Source of the DNA: Astrocystis sublimbata
Taxonomy: Eukaryota > Ascomycota > Sordariomycetes > Xylariales > Xylariaceae
Length of the DNA: 64,000 bases
Reading direction: 5' to 3'
Assembly: GCA_022453515.1 (NCBI GenBank)
Contig: JAJNNY010000050.1
Span: forward strand, 62,001 to 126,000
Shown one piece after another: positions 25,001 to 36,986 of the stretch. The translations under genes were made by a program, and so were the position numbers. The notes under the pieces are model-generated. The model searched no databases, had not been told where the DNA came from, and worked only from the letters and a program-made list of their open reading frames with translations. The first letter of the stretch is position 1, and every line of letters begins with the position of its first letter.

Positions 25001-26894
25001 CCGTCCACGGCCAAAACGGCCGCCAAGGACCTACGTCAATATTCTGCCAAGACGCGCAACACCCTTTCGCAGATAGACGAATATCAGATCGAGTTCGACC
25101 TCGTCGTGCAACTGATCGGTCAGATTGCTGTCGACCCAACCTACATCAACTACAGCAAAGCCATTCTCGTGTTCCTGCCTGGTATTGCCGAAATCAGGAA
25201 CCTGAACGATCATATATTGGGCAACCCATTCTTCCAGAGGAACTGGGAGGTGTATCCCCTGCATTCCACGATTGCTACTGAAGACCAGGAACGCGCATTT
25301 CTCGTCCCACCAGATGGGGTCAGAAAGATCGTCCTTGCAACCAACATTGCTGAGACCGGTATCACCATCCCCGATGTGACCTGCGTTATCGATACTGGCA
25401 AGCATCGCGAGATGCGCTTCGACGAGCGACGCCAGCTCTCGCGACTTATCGATACCTTCATTTCCAGAGCAAACGCCAAGCAGCGACGTGGCAGAGCAGG
25501 CCGAGTTCAAGAAGGGCTGTGTTTCCACATGTTCACAAAATACCGCCACGATGAGCTCATGAGCGACCAGCAGACCCCGGAGATGTTGCGTCTGTCGTTA
25601 CAAGACTTGGCCATACGCGTCAAGATCTGCAAGATTGGTGGGATCGAAGACACACTAGGCCAAGCCCTTGACGCGCCGTCAGCGAAGAACATCCGCCGCG
25701 CCATCGATGCCCTCGTCGATGTCCGAGCGCTTACTGCCTCTGAGGACCTCACGCCTCTCGGACACCAATTGGCAAGACTCCCGCTCGACGTGTTTTTGGG
25801 CAAACTCATCCTGCAGGGAACAATCTTCAAATGCCTGGACATGGCGATCACGGTCGCGGCCATCTTATCGTCGAAGTCGCCCTTCACGGCACCCTTCGGC
25901 CAACGCACGCAGGCGGATCAGGCAAGAAAGGGCTTCAAGAAGGCTGATTCGGATCTGCTCACCGTGTACAACGCGTACCTAGGCTGGAAGAAAATCTGCC
26001 AGACGCAGAGCCACGACTTCCAGTACTGCAAGAAACACTATCTTTCGTCGCAGACGCTGTCCAACATCGAAGACCTCAAGGGGCAGCTCATCGTCTCCCT
26101 TGTGGACGCAGGGTTCCTGCAATTGACGCACGATGAAAGACAACATCTGAACCGATTACGGTATTCCAATCGCAGAAAACAGTTCTTCGAACTCCCGCAA
26201 AGAGTCAATATCAACAGCGACAACGACCTGATCAACGGAAGCGTGATCGCGGCGAGCTTCTACCCGAAGCTCCTGATGCGGGAAAATAAAGGGTTCAGAA
26301 ATGTGGGCAATAATCAGAGTATCTCGCTGCATCCTAGCAGTGTGAATAAGGGAAATAAAGACCTGAGGTGGTTGAGTTATTATCATATTATGCAGAGCAA
26401 GCAGTGAGTTTTTTTTTTTCTTTTTTTTTTGAGATGGAACGAGGATTTCTTGGTCTTTTGGAGTTTGGATAATTAGTGTGGTTTGATTGCTGACAATGTG
26501 TGTGTTGCGCAGGTTCCTCAACGCCCACGAGACGACGGCTGTCGACACTTTCGCTATTGCCCTGCTATGTGGTGATGCTCGTATTGATGTGGGTGTTCTT
26601 ACCTTACTCTTCCCTTCACCTTCTCCTCCCTCACTTCACTTCACCTTAGACACACATAACTAACACCATCCGCAGATGTACGCGGGCGTCGTCATCCTCG
26701 ACGGCAACCGCGCCCGCTTCAGCGTCCCGGACTGGAAGACCCTGCTCGTTCTGAAAACGCTGCGCAACCGCCTCCGCGACATCTTGGCCAAGTCGTTCAA
26801 GAATCCTGGTAAGTTGCTAAGTGCCCAACAGGAGAAGTGGCTGGATGTTTGGGAGGCTGTGTTTGAGAGGGAGCAGGATTGGGGGAAGGTTTAG
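22001..26894 (+). CDS. DEAH-box ATP-dependent RNA helicase, DHX29/YLR419W-like
   Basis: An RNA helicase related to DHX29, which helps 40S subunits scan structured leaders. Seven exons: 22001-22754, 22809-23571, 23624-24194, 24256-24353, 24409-26403, 26513-26588 and 26676-26894, giving 1491 aa. The basic N-terminus (MGPKKKKSKPAA) is followed by a long helical extension with charged coiled-coil (EYAAKARKAEQEREQEEEQK). Walker A GETGCGKST is formed only by splicing (TG|C, intron 24354-24408). The DEAH box is DEVHERTID, motif III SAT, and motif VI QRRGRAGR. HA2 and OB-fold regions follow, with NAHETTAVDTFAIALLCGD and FSVPDWKTLLVLKTL near the end. The last exon was kept whole because the GTAAG...CAG inside it would be only 23 bp. 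Confidence 0.93.
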
Positions 26895-27477
26895 GTGTGG
26901 GGGTGGATAGGGGTTGGGATGGGGATGAGGGTGGGATGAGGGTGGGAAAAGTGAAGGGAAGGGGTAAGAGGAGACGGAGACGGCATTGTTATTGAAGGTG
27001 CTGCGTTCGGCTTGCTGTATGCTATGCTTGTCTGTCTGGCAGTCTGGCTGTTCATTGGCGTGCTTGCTTACTTGCTTGCTTAGTTGGTTCCTCTGACTAT
27101 CTGTCTGCCTGCTTGCTCCGACTACTATCTTCATAGTTACCTTCTCTATAGTTACTATTCATCCATTCACCCACAAACCACATACATACATACATACATC
27201 TGAATATGAGAATATTCTACTCAAGTTAGATTGATACAATCATGATCCAATGAATTGTCGACTTGTTCGATCTAGAAGAGGCGACTTCCATATGCTGTTG
27301 TTATAGCGTGAGTTGCTGCGAAATGGCACTATTGCGTTTTAACTCTCCAGTGTCATAAGAGTAATGAAGTATGAGTATGAGTTATATACATAGGTAAGCA
27401 TAAACGTGCCATTCAATCCAGACTATTTAGCGACTAGAATCTAAGGTATAGGTAGGTAGGTGTATGGGTGTATGGGG

Positions 27478-27516
27478 TGGATGGATGGATGGATGGATGA
27501 ATGGATGGATAGATGG
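27478..27516. repeat. GGAT tetranucleotide microsatellite
   Basis: About nine to ten near-perfect copies of TGGA/GGAT, interrupted by GAAT and ATAG variants. Confidence 0.8.
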
Positions 27517-28233
27517 CGCGGGTAATTACTTAATTATCGCGAGGCAAGTCAGTCCAACAAACAAGCCCCTTATGACCCATCTTCCTCCAGAGTCCGTAAC
27601 AAGCTTTTGCTTTGTCGTAGGCACTTAGTCAGGTTGGCAGTGTGAGTACTAACCAAGCCTTTCAGTAATACAGGGCGGAAAGACATTTTCCAGAGGCCTT
27701 GTTCATAGTGTGTTTGCTGCTATTGCTTTCGCTTGGATCCCACCCAAGTCTTAGCAGGGGTATCTTTCTTCGGCAATATCGAGGATGTGGATGTGTGGCA
27801 GTGGTTTCAGGTCTCGATATCGCGCGGTCAAACTCCATGAAGAGGGCAGGCGGAAGTCCCTGTGCTAGTTGGCTCTTTTTGGTTGAGTCGAATCGAATCC
27901 GATTACATGGTAAGTGTGTGTGTTTCTCTCGATCTTCTGATATTTTGGTAATATTAGCTAATGTAGCCTCGATGGACTGTGTGATGATACTGGTGATTAG
28001 TGATTGGTGATTTGTGATTGGTGTAGTTATTCTGTTTATTGGCGTATTTAGTGGGTTGTTCTGTTGCAAGTAAAGCTGATGAATCGTATGCTTTCGTACC
28101 GTCCGTAGCAGTGCTGGCCTAGCAGTGTGATTTAGAAAGCGTGTTTGTATATATATAGGGGTAAGCTCGGTTTCGTAGATGAAGAAGAAGAATAGATAGA
28201 TGCTCGAAGCCGCTAGATGAATAATTGATGATG

Positions 28234-28462
28234 TGAACTAATGATATTGCGTGGTACTTGGCCGTTGATGATACAATTGTTGATATGATGTTTATTGATG
28301 TTCTAAGAGTATGGATGTTCCAAGCCTTCGATAAAGAAGTGAACTAATGATGCTCTGTGGCTGTTGATGATGATTATGTGCATCTGCTGACGATATTGAG
28401 TGGCTTTTGATGATATTGGGTGATTGTTGATATGCTGTTTGTTTATGTTCAAGAGAAGTATG
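28234..28462. repeat. Two-copy imperfect repeat, TGATGA-rich
   Basis: A block starting GTGAACTAATGAT at 28234 recurs at 28339. Both copies later share GTTGATGATG-like, ATTGTTGATATG and TTTATGTTC-like segments, but the second has extra internal sequence. It looks like an old local duplication with no coding potential. Confidence 0.45.
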
Positions 28463-28973
28463 TTTACTCCCAGCGTTGCGAGAATGATAAATGAGTGCGT
28501 GCGCCTACTGTTCTTGCCTAAGTGACTGCAAGTACTGTTAGGAAGGTATGAGGCACAGTCGGTGTCCTATATAGGAGCAAGTTGGCAAGATCTAGTGACC
28601 TTACTTGCACGGTAGCGACGACGAGAACGGACTCCGGCGTTGCATCGCCTGGGTAGTAGCACTTGTCCTGCCTCTTGTCCTTCTCGCTCGTTGACTACAA
28701 TACAGCCAGGGCACATCCGAAGCTAAGGCAGGATCTGTAACGCATGTATTGGGGGGGCGTGAGCTAGTTTGTCTAGCTTCTTCACTCCAGTACAGAGATT
28801 GATCGACACATTAATTGAGCAGAGATGTTGATCTCGAAGGTAGCTAATGTTCTATAATTATTATCATCACGAAAATAATCGCAGGTGCATACTTCAGTAA
28901 AGTCTCATTCACCAATCAATTCCCCAAAACCACGCCCCGTGAGTCCCCCTTCTCACCTAACTATACCACACAC

Positions 28974-29790
28974 TCAATAATTCCCCCTCCCCTCATACTC
29001 CCCCCTCAACGCCCCCAAATCACCTTCGACCTTCGTGCCGTCAGCAAGCACGACCTCCTGGCAGTCCAGCAGCATCCACAGCATGCGGCCCGGCAGCGAG
29101 CCGTTGCCGGTGATGTTGCGCCACATGTGCTTTGTCGCGCGCTGGATCGAGACGTCGCCTGGCCGCATGATGCGCTTCTCGCCCGAGTCGAGCGTCAGTT
29201 CGAAAACGCCTTCGATCACGACGCCGTAGTCGAGAGTTAACGCTCGGTGCCATGGCGAGGATACCGAGGGCCCGAAGTCGATCATGCGGAGGATGGAGCC
29301 GGAGGGGTAGTGGAAGGGGGGCTGGTGGGATGTTAATTAAGTATGGTATTTGAAATTTCTTTGGTGGGTAGGCGGGTAGGTAGGTTAGGGGTATTGTTGG
29401 GGTTGCGGGGGGTTGGGATTGAGGGGTGGAAGGGGAGAGTCTGGCCTAGAAAGACAGGGATAAGGGAGCACCAGAGGAAGGAGGAGATGAGAAGAGAAAA
29501 AAACAAAATTTGTCATGCCGTACCTCCTTTTCATGTGCCTTGGCGATGTCTATATTGTTATTTAAATCGACGGGTGTCTCTTGTGTAGAGTATATGATGT
29601 TGGCGACGGCCTGGTTCTCGACCATGAAGCGGCAGTGTTCGCCGCTGTTGGACTCGAGGAAGCGAGACTTGCCGTCGGCTGTGTTGCCGGTGATATGGCG
29701 TACGATTTGCCGCAATCCTGGGGCGGGAAAGCTATGCACGTAGTACTCTGGTGCTGGTGCTGATGCTGGTGAGTGTGTTGATTCGGCCAT
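28974..29790 (-). CDS. Small cupin-domain protein (paralogue A)
   Basis: A single-domain cupin of about 204 aa. Exons: 29524-29790 and 28974-29321, with the intron starting GTACGG and ending CAG. The product starts MAESTHSPAS and shows the motifs IVRHITGN, PPFHYPSGSILRMIDFGP, SPWHRALTLDYGVVIEGVFELTLDSGE, GDVSIQRATKHMWRNI and MLWMLLDC. Histidines in the two cupin motifs (HRALT and KHMWRN) are compatible with metal binding, but no reaction can be assigned. Such cupins are frequent in fungal secondary-metabolite clusters. It is a clear paralogue of the divergent gene at 31105 (shared RMIDF, HRALTL, RPGDV/KPGDV, WRN). It lies at the left edge of the cluster-like region. Confidence 0.82.
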
Positions 29791-31104
29791 TGTTGTTTTA
29801 TGTTGTCTTGATTTATTGAGTAAAGGGGGGGAGGGAGAGGCTGTTGATGTTGAGTCCGGTTTGGATTTTGTGAAGGATTTCTTGCTACGAAGGTGGTGGT
29901 AGTAGTAGTAGAGTAAGAATAAGATTAAGTTACGATATGATATGGCAGATAGATAGACAGAAGGATAAGTCATGTGAGGGAGATGGCAATGCTAATTCCC
30001 GAGACACAGCAAAGAATGAGGAGTTCAGGTCAGACGGCAGACCTTGATTTCAAAGCCTGATCACTCATTTTCCCAAATGTGCTTCCCTGACATCGGGCTT
30101 GGTAATTATCTAGGTATCCTTAACACCGAATTACCTGAAGTAAGGAATGGGGACGTGACTGCATATGTGAGGGCGGTGGATTTGAAGAATGCATCCATTC
30201 GGCTGTGATGCATGAAGGAAAGGAACTAGCCGTCAGTGCCTAGGTCATCACTTCGATTCTGCACAGGGGTGTGTGTGTAAATAGATATTGATACAAGCAC
30301 GGATACGTGAGGGTAATTATTGCAGACCGCCCAGGTTCCGGGGTCTAGCGTTTCCGCCTGACATGCATATGCAGGTGAGATGGGATGGGATCGGGGTGGC
30401 TTTGAATTTGGTCTCGGCAGTCTGCAGGGATCGTCTTGGATTTTATTCAGTTGATCGACTATTGTGAGGTATGATATATTGTACATGTTACATCATGCAT
30501 TCCTTGGATACAATCGACCCCTCCTTACTGCGTCTATACTGGCGGGCAACGCTGATTGCTGATTATTCAATTGGTGTTGATCTTACAGGGTATTATTGAA
30601 CACAGCCTAGTCGAACACTTACGCAACACCTGCTCGAATTACAAGAAAGTGGTGGGTATGCGTCAGATCTCTAGCAGATATGCAGGTCTTAGGCCCCTAT
30701 ATCGTCCCATCGGACGTAAGTGGTGCAAAAGAGTTGGTAATCATCTTGGCTTGGAGTCAATGCATGTCAGCGGTGATGGAGTTATAGGGGAAAGAAGTCG
30801 TTTCAAACTGTATGGACTCCGGACGAAGTCGATAGGGCCCCCGGAGAAGATGACGACAATTTGGATACTTAGGAACTACTTTGTCAATTATCTCGGACAA
30901 ATCAGCTTCTGCTCTAGCTATTTGTTGTTCATGTACGACAAGAGCATTCATATCTCACGTGCCTCTACGAAGTAATTATTGTCCCGATGAAATAGTGATT
31001 CACACATATGCCATCGAAAGCCCAAGTGTTTTCTCGCAATTAATACCACGTTTCTACTTTATTGTTTCACGTTCATATTCAAGCGAACCTCCATAGGGTA
31101 GAAA
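29791..31104. promoter_or_regulatory. Divergent intergenic region between the paired cupin genes
   Basis: About 1.3 kb between two divergent start codons. No gene is supported; frames around 30226-30975 lack protein-like features. It probably holds both promoters. CACGTG/CACGTGCC occurs near 30957. No other motif is claimed. Confidence 0.4.
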
Positions 31105-31959
31105 ATGACTACCTCGGGTCCTCTCGAGCAATTCCCCGCCCCGGGTCTGCGGACGCCAACCCGCTACATCACCGGGCACAACACAGCTGGAGATGCCGAC
31201 TTCCTCCAGGTAAGTGGAGGCCATCTGTCTGTCTGTCACCTATAGTACCTAGGCCGTGAAGCTTTGAGCATTTGAAAAGCGTTGTCTGACTTCGAATCTC
31301 TGGCTTTCCCTCTTCACGGCAAGATCTCGGTGACCACCTCGCCACCATGTTGGGCGGCGCCGCGGCCCAGAGCATCATGTACAGCAGCAAGTCGAACCCG
31401 GTGCAGATCACCGACGACCAGGACCTCGAATTTGCCAGGGACAACCGGGTAAGTGTGGTCTCATTACTGTAATTATACTTTGATGTTCTCGTAGATACCT
31501 ACCAACCTTCCTACCCAAGTACTCAAACCCGTAAACAACCAATCAATGAACCATCACTAACCCAACGCCCCCACGCAAAAACAGCCCGCCGTGCACGTCC
31601 CCAACGGCGTCTGCGTGCGCATGATCGACTTCGCGCCCGGCACCGAGTCGATCCTGCACCGCGCGCTAACGCTGGGCATCGGCACGGTGTGCGAGGGCGC
31701 CATCGAGCTGACCCTCAGCGACGACCGCAGCCAGAACCGCGTTCTCAAACCGGGCGACGTGTGCATCAACCGCTGCGCCATGCACCGCTGGCGCAACGTG
31801 TCGGCCGACAAGCCCGCGCGCATGCTGTTTGTCATGCTCGATGTCGAGCCCGTGATTGTGAAGGGAAAGGCGCTCGAGTTTGAGATGGGTTCGCTGATGA
31901 GTGAATATGCGGCGTATGAGGAGGGGGAGGGGGACGGGAAGGGGAAGGGGAGTGTTTAG
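31105..31959 (+). CDS. Small cupin-domain protein (paralogue B)
   Basis: A 202-aa cupin with exons 31105-31213, 31324-31448 and 31585-31959. The first donor is ambiguous. GTAAGT at 31210 is the stronger site but throws exon 2 out of frame. GTGGAG four bases later at 31214, joined to AAG at 31323, keeps the frame and gives FLQVNLGDH, which aligns with FLESNSGEH in paralogue A. I therefore chose 31214. Motifs are PAVHVPNGVCVRMIDFAPG, LHRALTLGIGTVCEGAIELTL, KPGDVCINRCAMHRWRNV and MLFVMLDVEP, followed by an acidic, Gly/Lys-rich tail. The substrate is unknown. It is divergent from paralogue A and tail-to-tail with the MFS gene at 32671. Confidence 0.8.
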
Positions 31960-32670
31960 GTGTTTGTGTGTGATCAGAGGGTGGTGGTGATGATGTTGCA
32001 ACGAAACGAATGCAGACAGGCGGTGACAAAACCCATATCACGAGGTTCTAGATCATATTCATTAGTCCTAATACACCGGGTAACAATCCACGAATGGAGC
32101 ATGTTATATGCACGACCTTTACAAGACTGTTCCTCGAGTTTGATATGTTGCGAAAAAAATGTCAGTAGCGGCAATGGCGAGGTACAGGATAGGACCAACG
32201 TATAAGAGTATCTACCTAGTAATACTGATAACTGATCCTAAGAAAAGAGTGACGTAGAAGGCGTGATCGATCTTATCTTCGTGCGGGGTATTCATTAATG
32301 GACACTCTTGTGTTCCAGGATTGAAGACAAGATAAGTCAAGTAAGTTGGACATAAGTACGCTAGGACATGGTGAGGGGACATAATAATGGCTGCTGGTCA
32401 GACGTGGAGACAGAAAAACAGGATTGAAAAAAATATAATTATTCTTCCCCTGTTCTTATCTTTCAGTATTGTTACAGCGCAATCTATAGCTTAGAAAACC
32501 CCCCCAAAAATCCGATTTCAAACATGCTATTTACAGCACACATAGTAACCTTATGCTTAGGACCAGGGGCTGCGTGGGATCAGGGGATATTTTCTCTGAC
32601 CGGATCTTAATATATCTTACGACGCTAATTTTATTATTGTATGAGCCACGTGTAACTTGGGGAATGGATA
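31960..32670. other. Intergenic region between convergent cupin B and MFS genes
   Basis: About 710 bp with no supported gene. A short extra 3' exon of the MFS gene could lie near 32590-32610 (see that entry). Confidence 0.4.
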
Positions 32671-34695
32671 TTAGGGGTGACTTACACTTAGAAACAGGGA
32701 GCCGATGAAAGCAATGGCGGAGGTAATGACTATCACCAAAAAGACATGGCCGATAGCAATTGTGACCTGCTCTACTACGATAGTCTGGTCATGGGGGCTG
32801 AGCGCTTTGTAGACGTCACTATTTGTCCCCGTCGTCAATTGTAAGGCGTCGCCTGTTGACAGGGTTGGAATCAGGCGCCTGATCTGCTGCGAGCCGATGT
32901 TCTGGAACAGCGAGCCCCCTAGGCTGAGGTAGAAGATCGAGCCCATTGTTTGACCTTCCAAGCTGAGTCAGTCATGGTGCTGGGTCCAAGAAGAGTCTGG
33001 AGATACTGCTTACCGACCGACATGAAACTAATGACGTTGCTGAGTTCAGATTCCGAAACGAGAGACTGTGTTATCGAGAAGCCAGCAGTAAAAAACGCGC
33101 CGCATCCACTGCCAAGAAGGACATTGTACCCATAGAGACGGGCATCCGAAGTGGATGCAGTCACCGTAGCTTCTTTATGTCAGTTCTGTCACTATTGGAC
33201 TGAAGGGGGGTTGCAAACTTGACCTACCCATCAGCGCTGAGCCAACTAAAAGTAACGCGGTGCCGAATGCATACCACGGCATGTAATACCCCCATCGTGG
33301 TAGGAGAATACCGTTCAGGACGCAAAAGGCCACCATGGTGCTGAGGAAAGGCAGAAGCCGAACACCTGCCTCTAGAGGACCGTCGCCCCTGGTGAATTGG
33401 AACAATAGGGGCATGTAGAACAGTGTCGTGACCAAGGCGCCGCCGTCAACTACTATACAGTACTGAAGGATACTCAATTCCAGACGCTTGTGGAGGTGAA
33501 TGGGATAGAGCCTGTTCTTGAGCGGCACGAAGGGGTGGTAAACCGAGACAAGGATGAAAGCGACAAGAAAAATACCCGACAGCGTAAACAGAACAATTTC
33601 TGTCGCGCTGTTGAAAGGATACTCAATGCCGCCAAAGGTGAGCGCTGTAATGAAGAGAGCCGCGCCGCCCAGAAACGCAAAGATGCCGATCCAATCCATT
33701 GACCGAAGCTTCTGTCTAAAAGTAAGTTCCGGGGCCGGATCGATGTTGGGCAAATAGAATATCAGACCGGGCGCAACAGCTCCGGCGACGACGGGGTTGA
33801 TGTAGAAACCCCATCGCCAAGTGAGGTAAGTCTCTGCGAATGCGCCGCCAATGACTGGCCCGACGACACTGCCTGCGGCCCATACACCAATGACCCCTGA
33901 GAGATATAGGGGGCGCTCCTGGGGTGAGGTGATCATAGAGAGGTATGTGATGGCTCCCGAATAGCATCCGCTCGCGCCAGCGCCTTGTAAAACCCGCCCG
34001 ACGATGAGGGCGTCGATGTTGGGGGCAGCGCCGCAGAGGATACTACCTGCCTGGAAGATGACAACCGCTGTGAGGAAATACCATTTCACATTGAACACTG
34101 CGTACGCCCGCCCGCTGTTTTGAGAATGTGCAACCAGCGATCAGCCACGAACGACGCACAAGGTGGGTTTCAAGAGTGTTCCGAGGGCGAGTTCTGCTTA
34201 CGTGGGCAGGATGGTCTGGCCACCTAGATAGACGGCAGTGCCAATCCAAGGCAGCTTGTCAACGCTCCCAAACGTCTCGACAATTGATGGTTGGATGTTG
34301 GCTACCTGCGACCGGGTGAGAAGATGCGCCAGAAACGCAAAACAGCGAGCGATTGTCGGCATCAGATACGTACGACGGTGCTCTCGAGCGCGTAGAATAG
34401 GACGGTGGAAAGCAGTGTTGTATAGACGATGAACCACTATTTATGCAGAAGACACGATAAGTTTGTTGCTGTTGATTCCCCAGGACTCGACACGAACCTT
34501 GAAGCCGCGGATTGTCCTGGCCGTCTCACCCTTCTCAGACTCGGGCCTGGCGCTGCGGTCCGACTCGGCAGCGGCCATGCCACCGGCTTTCTCGACATTG
34601 CTGGTGTCTTCTTCCATCTTTCGAAACGGGGGGGATTGTGGCTCGCTCCCTTCTGCCACTTGGGCATTGGGTGGATCGCTGGTGTTGACGGTCAT
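32671..34695 (-). CDS. MFS efflux transporter, 14-TM DHA2-type (toxin-pump-like)
   Basis: A polytopic membrane exporter of the type found in fungal metabolite clusters (HC-toxin/aflatoxin pump family), 563 aa. Six exons on the minus strand: 34498-34695, 34374-34436, 34202-34305, 33228-34114, 33014-33169 and 32671-32954; all phases join. It starts with a hydrophilic Glu/Ser-rich N-terminus, then WFIVYTTLLS as TM1. Further recognisable motifs are VANIQPSIV, PWIGTAVYLGG, GRVLQGAGASGCYSG and GSVVGPVIGGAF, the last being the antiporter motif-C region. The stop at 32671 follows SLFLSVSHP. The bases encoding SV there are themselves a perfect GTAAGT donor, so the real C-terminus may be spliced to a short extra exon. 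It most likely exports the product or intermediates of the surrounding cluster. Confidence 0.87.
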
Positions 34696-35949
34696 GATTG
34701 ATATGAAGGGCGTATATGATCGGTGCTAGAACACGATATCCCAGTACTAAGTAGCCAACACAGCGCCGGAAGGTCAGATAGGCTTCAGTGTCTCTCTTGA
34801 GGATCGGGAATTGTGATGATCAGAAGAGAGAGAGAGAAACGCAAGCGCAATCGCAATCAATCACAAGGTTGCTGCTATTGGTGCACATTTCATTTTTGTC
34901 GACAGGTGAAATTAGGACTGCAATACTCTACTTCTATTTGCTCTGTGTGGTATTATTCTGCGATCTAAGTGCCTTTTGGTAGTCCTATGACGTAGGGTCT
35001 ATGAGTAGGGGTCTCCCAGAGAAATTGTTAGGTACCTACTTACCTCTCTAACCACCTGCAGGTGGGCAGATAACCTATCCCAGAATACTAAGGCTTCGAG
35101 TTATCTAAGCTTGTTGTTAATTTTTGATTTCTAATAACACCGAGTGAAACACTGGTTTCCCGTCTCGCTGACAAATGTGAGCATCTATTTCAAAGCAGGG
35201 CTACCAGTGTTGCAACTGATGGGAGGCTCATGGACATGTTATTGTTATATTGGTTGCTCTTGATCAGATGTTGTTCTGACCGCCAGCTCTTGTTTCCATT
35301 GTTTGTGAGCCCGATAACAGGGATGGACAGCGGGCTTAGCGCCAAGGACCCCGGCACTTATGCAGGTGCTCATGCACGTGCAGGGGTGCGAGGGGATTTT
35401 GGCAAGTGGGGAACCCGCACTAGCGAATATCAGTGGGGCTAGTCATGTCCAAGCTAAGCCTAAGAGGTTAGATAGATCTGGAGAAAATAAAACGCTTGAT
35501 GCAGGAGCAGGGGGCCAGCTCAGAACTGGCAACCATCCTTCAAGGTCCTGTAGAGCCCATCTAGGAAGTATTTCTTAATTTCTGCTCAAAGGAGCCGCAA
35601 AAGCATCGAATTGTCTTCAGGGGTTGGCTGCCGACACAGCAGGCTAGTCGGAAGCTTTCGAAATGCCTTGCCTTAGGTATTCACCGGTATGCAGGTGTGA
35701 CCTAAAACCACTTATAGGGCATCTCTTACCAAGAAACTGCTGACAAACCGCGGCTAAAAAAGTGAGAGAAACTTCTATCTGTTTGCCTTTGCAATCTTTT
35801 CCCAAGATATCTTGCTATCGTCTACTGTAAATAAATATTGAGGTCACTTTATGTTGATCTGCTCGACGCGTTACAAGAGTCTTGCTGTACCAAAACAACA
35901 GTTTTCGAATACTAAGCTTGCCTAAATATTTCACTTGAGCATCACCATC
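34696..35949. other. Divergent intergenic region (MFS / SDR)
   Basis: About 1.25 kb with no supported gene. It has CTTACCTACC-type simple motifs near 35033-35043 and a GCACGTGCAG palindrome near 35376. Confidence 0.45.
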
Positions 35950-36986
35950 ATGTCTGTTTACGTCGTTAGTGGAGTGTCGAGAGGGATCGGGGTAAGCCTT
36001 CGCTGAAACTCCCTCGACCAAGGCTGGTCGTTTGGACTGACAGGCCACAAATAGTATGCCTTCCTTACGGAGCTAACGAAAGACGCCCAAAACACCGTTA
36101 TCGGGCTGGTCCGCGACAAGGCCAGCACAGCCAAGAAGATCTCCGAGGATGAGACCATGAAGGGCCGCTCCAACTTCCACCTCGTCACAGCGGAACTGAC
36201 AAGCTATGAATCACTCAAGGTGAGCGAGCACCCCATCCTGGCGTGAGAACCAATCATGATACTCATAATACATGCCAACAGAAAGCAGCCGCCGAAGTCT
36301 CCAAAGTCACCGGCGGCGCCATTGACTACTTGATCGCGAGCGCAGGCTACGTCTCGCTCTTCGATACCTTCGACCCGCTAAGCTACCTGGGAGAGACCCA
36401 GCCCAAGGAACTCGAGGAGGACATGAAGAAGTCCTTCAACATCAACGTCGTCGGCCAGGTCCACCTCATCAACCTCTTCCTCCCGCTAGTCCTCAAGGGC
36501 AAGGCCAAGAAAGTCATCTCCCTCACCACCGGCTTCGCTGACCTCGGCTTCACCAACGAGAACGGCATCTACACCGCCTCCGGCTACTCCGTGTCCAAGG
36601 CCGCCATGAACATGGCCATCGCCAAGTACAATGCCCATTTCGGGGAGCAGGGTGTTCATTTCTTGAGTGTCTGCCCGGGCGCCGTCGAGGTTGGCATGTA
36701 CAAGGACTGTGAGACCCCCTTGCTATTTCCCGTCGTCTCTATCTGGGCACGTTTTGGAGATGCACAGACATAAACTGACACATTTTGCGCGATTGTAGGC
36801 ACGTCGGAGCAGATGGCTAAGCTGACCCCGCTGTGGGCCAAGTTTGCGGCGTACCAGCCCAACTTCAAGGGTCCCGTTACCCCTGAACACGCCGTCGGGG
36901 ACATGAAGGCTGTCTGGGAGAGCACTACTGCCGAGAAGGACGGCGGGGCATTCTTATCACAGTTCGGCAACAAGCAGTGGCTTTAG
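35950..36986 (+). CDS. Short-chain dehydrogenase/reductase (C-factor/ketoreductase-like)
   Basis: An NAD(P)-dependent oxidoreductase of 273 aa. Exons: 35950-35991, 36055-36219, 36282-36708 and 36799-36986. The cofactor motif is SGVSRGIG, split across the first intron. An N-S/A-G-type motif follows (IASAGYVSLF), then NINVVGQVHLINLF. The catalytic YxxxK is in SGYSVSKAAMN with an upstream Ser/Thr (ISLTTGF), and CPGAVEVGMYKD follows. The length is normal for classical SDRs and the active site looks intact. It lies between the MFS pump and the FAD oxidase, so a ketone/alcohol step in the cluster pathway is plausible; the substrate is unknown. Confidence 0.88.

Larger units (their letters stand above)
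26895..28973. other. Long intergenic region (2.1 kb) with simple repeats
   Basis: No coding region is supported. It contains CTTGCTTG and CATACATA short repeats near 27060-27200, a GGAT tandem array at 27478-27516, and a TGATGA-rich imperfect duplication at 28234-28462. Several open frames here have no protein-like features. Confidence 0.5.

Noticed and set aside
26803..26833. A possible extra intron in the last helicase exon
   Set aside because: GTAAG...CAG distance is only about 23 bp and the unspliced reading matches the family.
30226..30975. Open frames between the two cupins
   Set aside because: Short, opposite strands overlapping, no protein-like composition; treated as promoter sequence.
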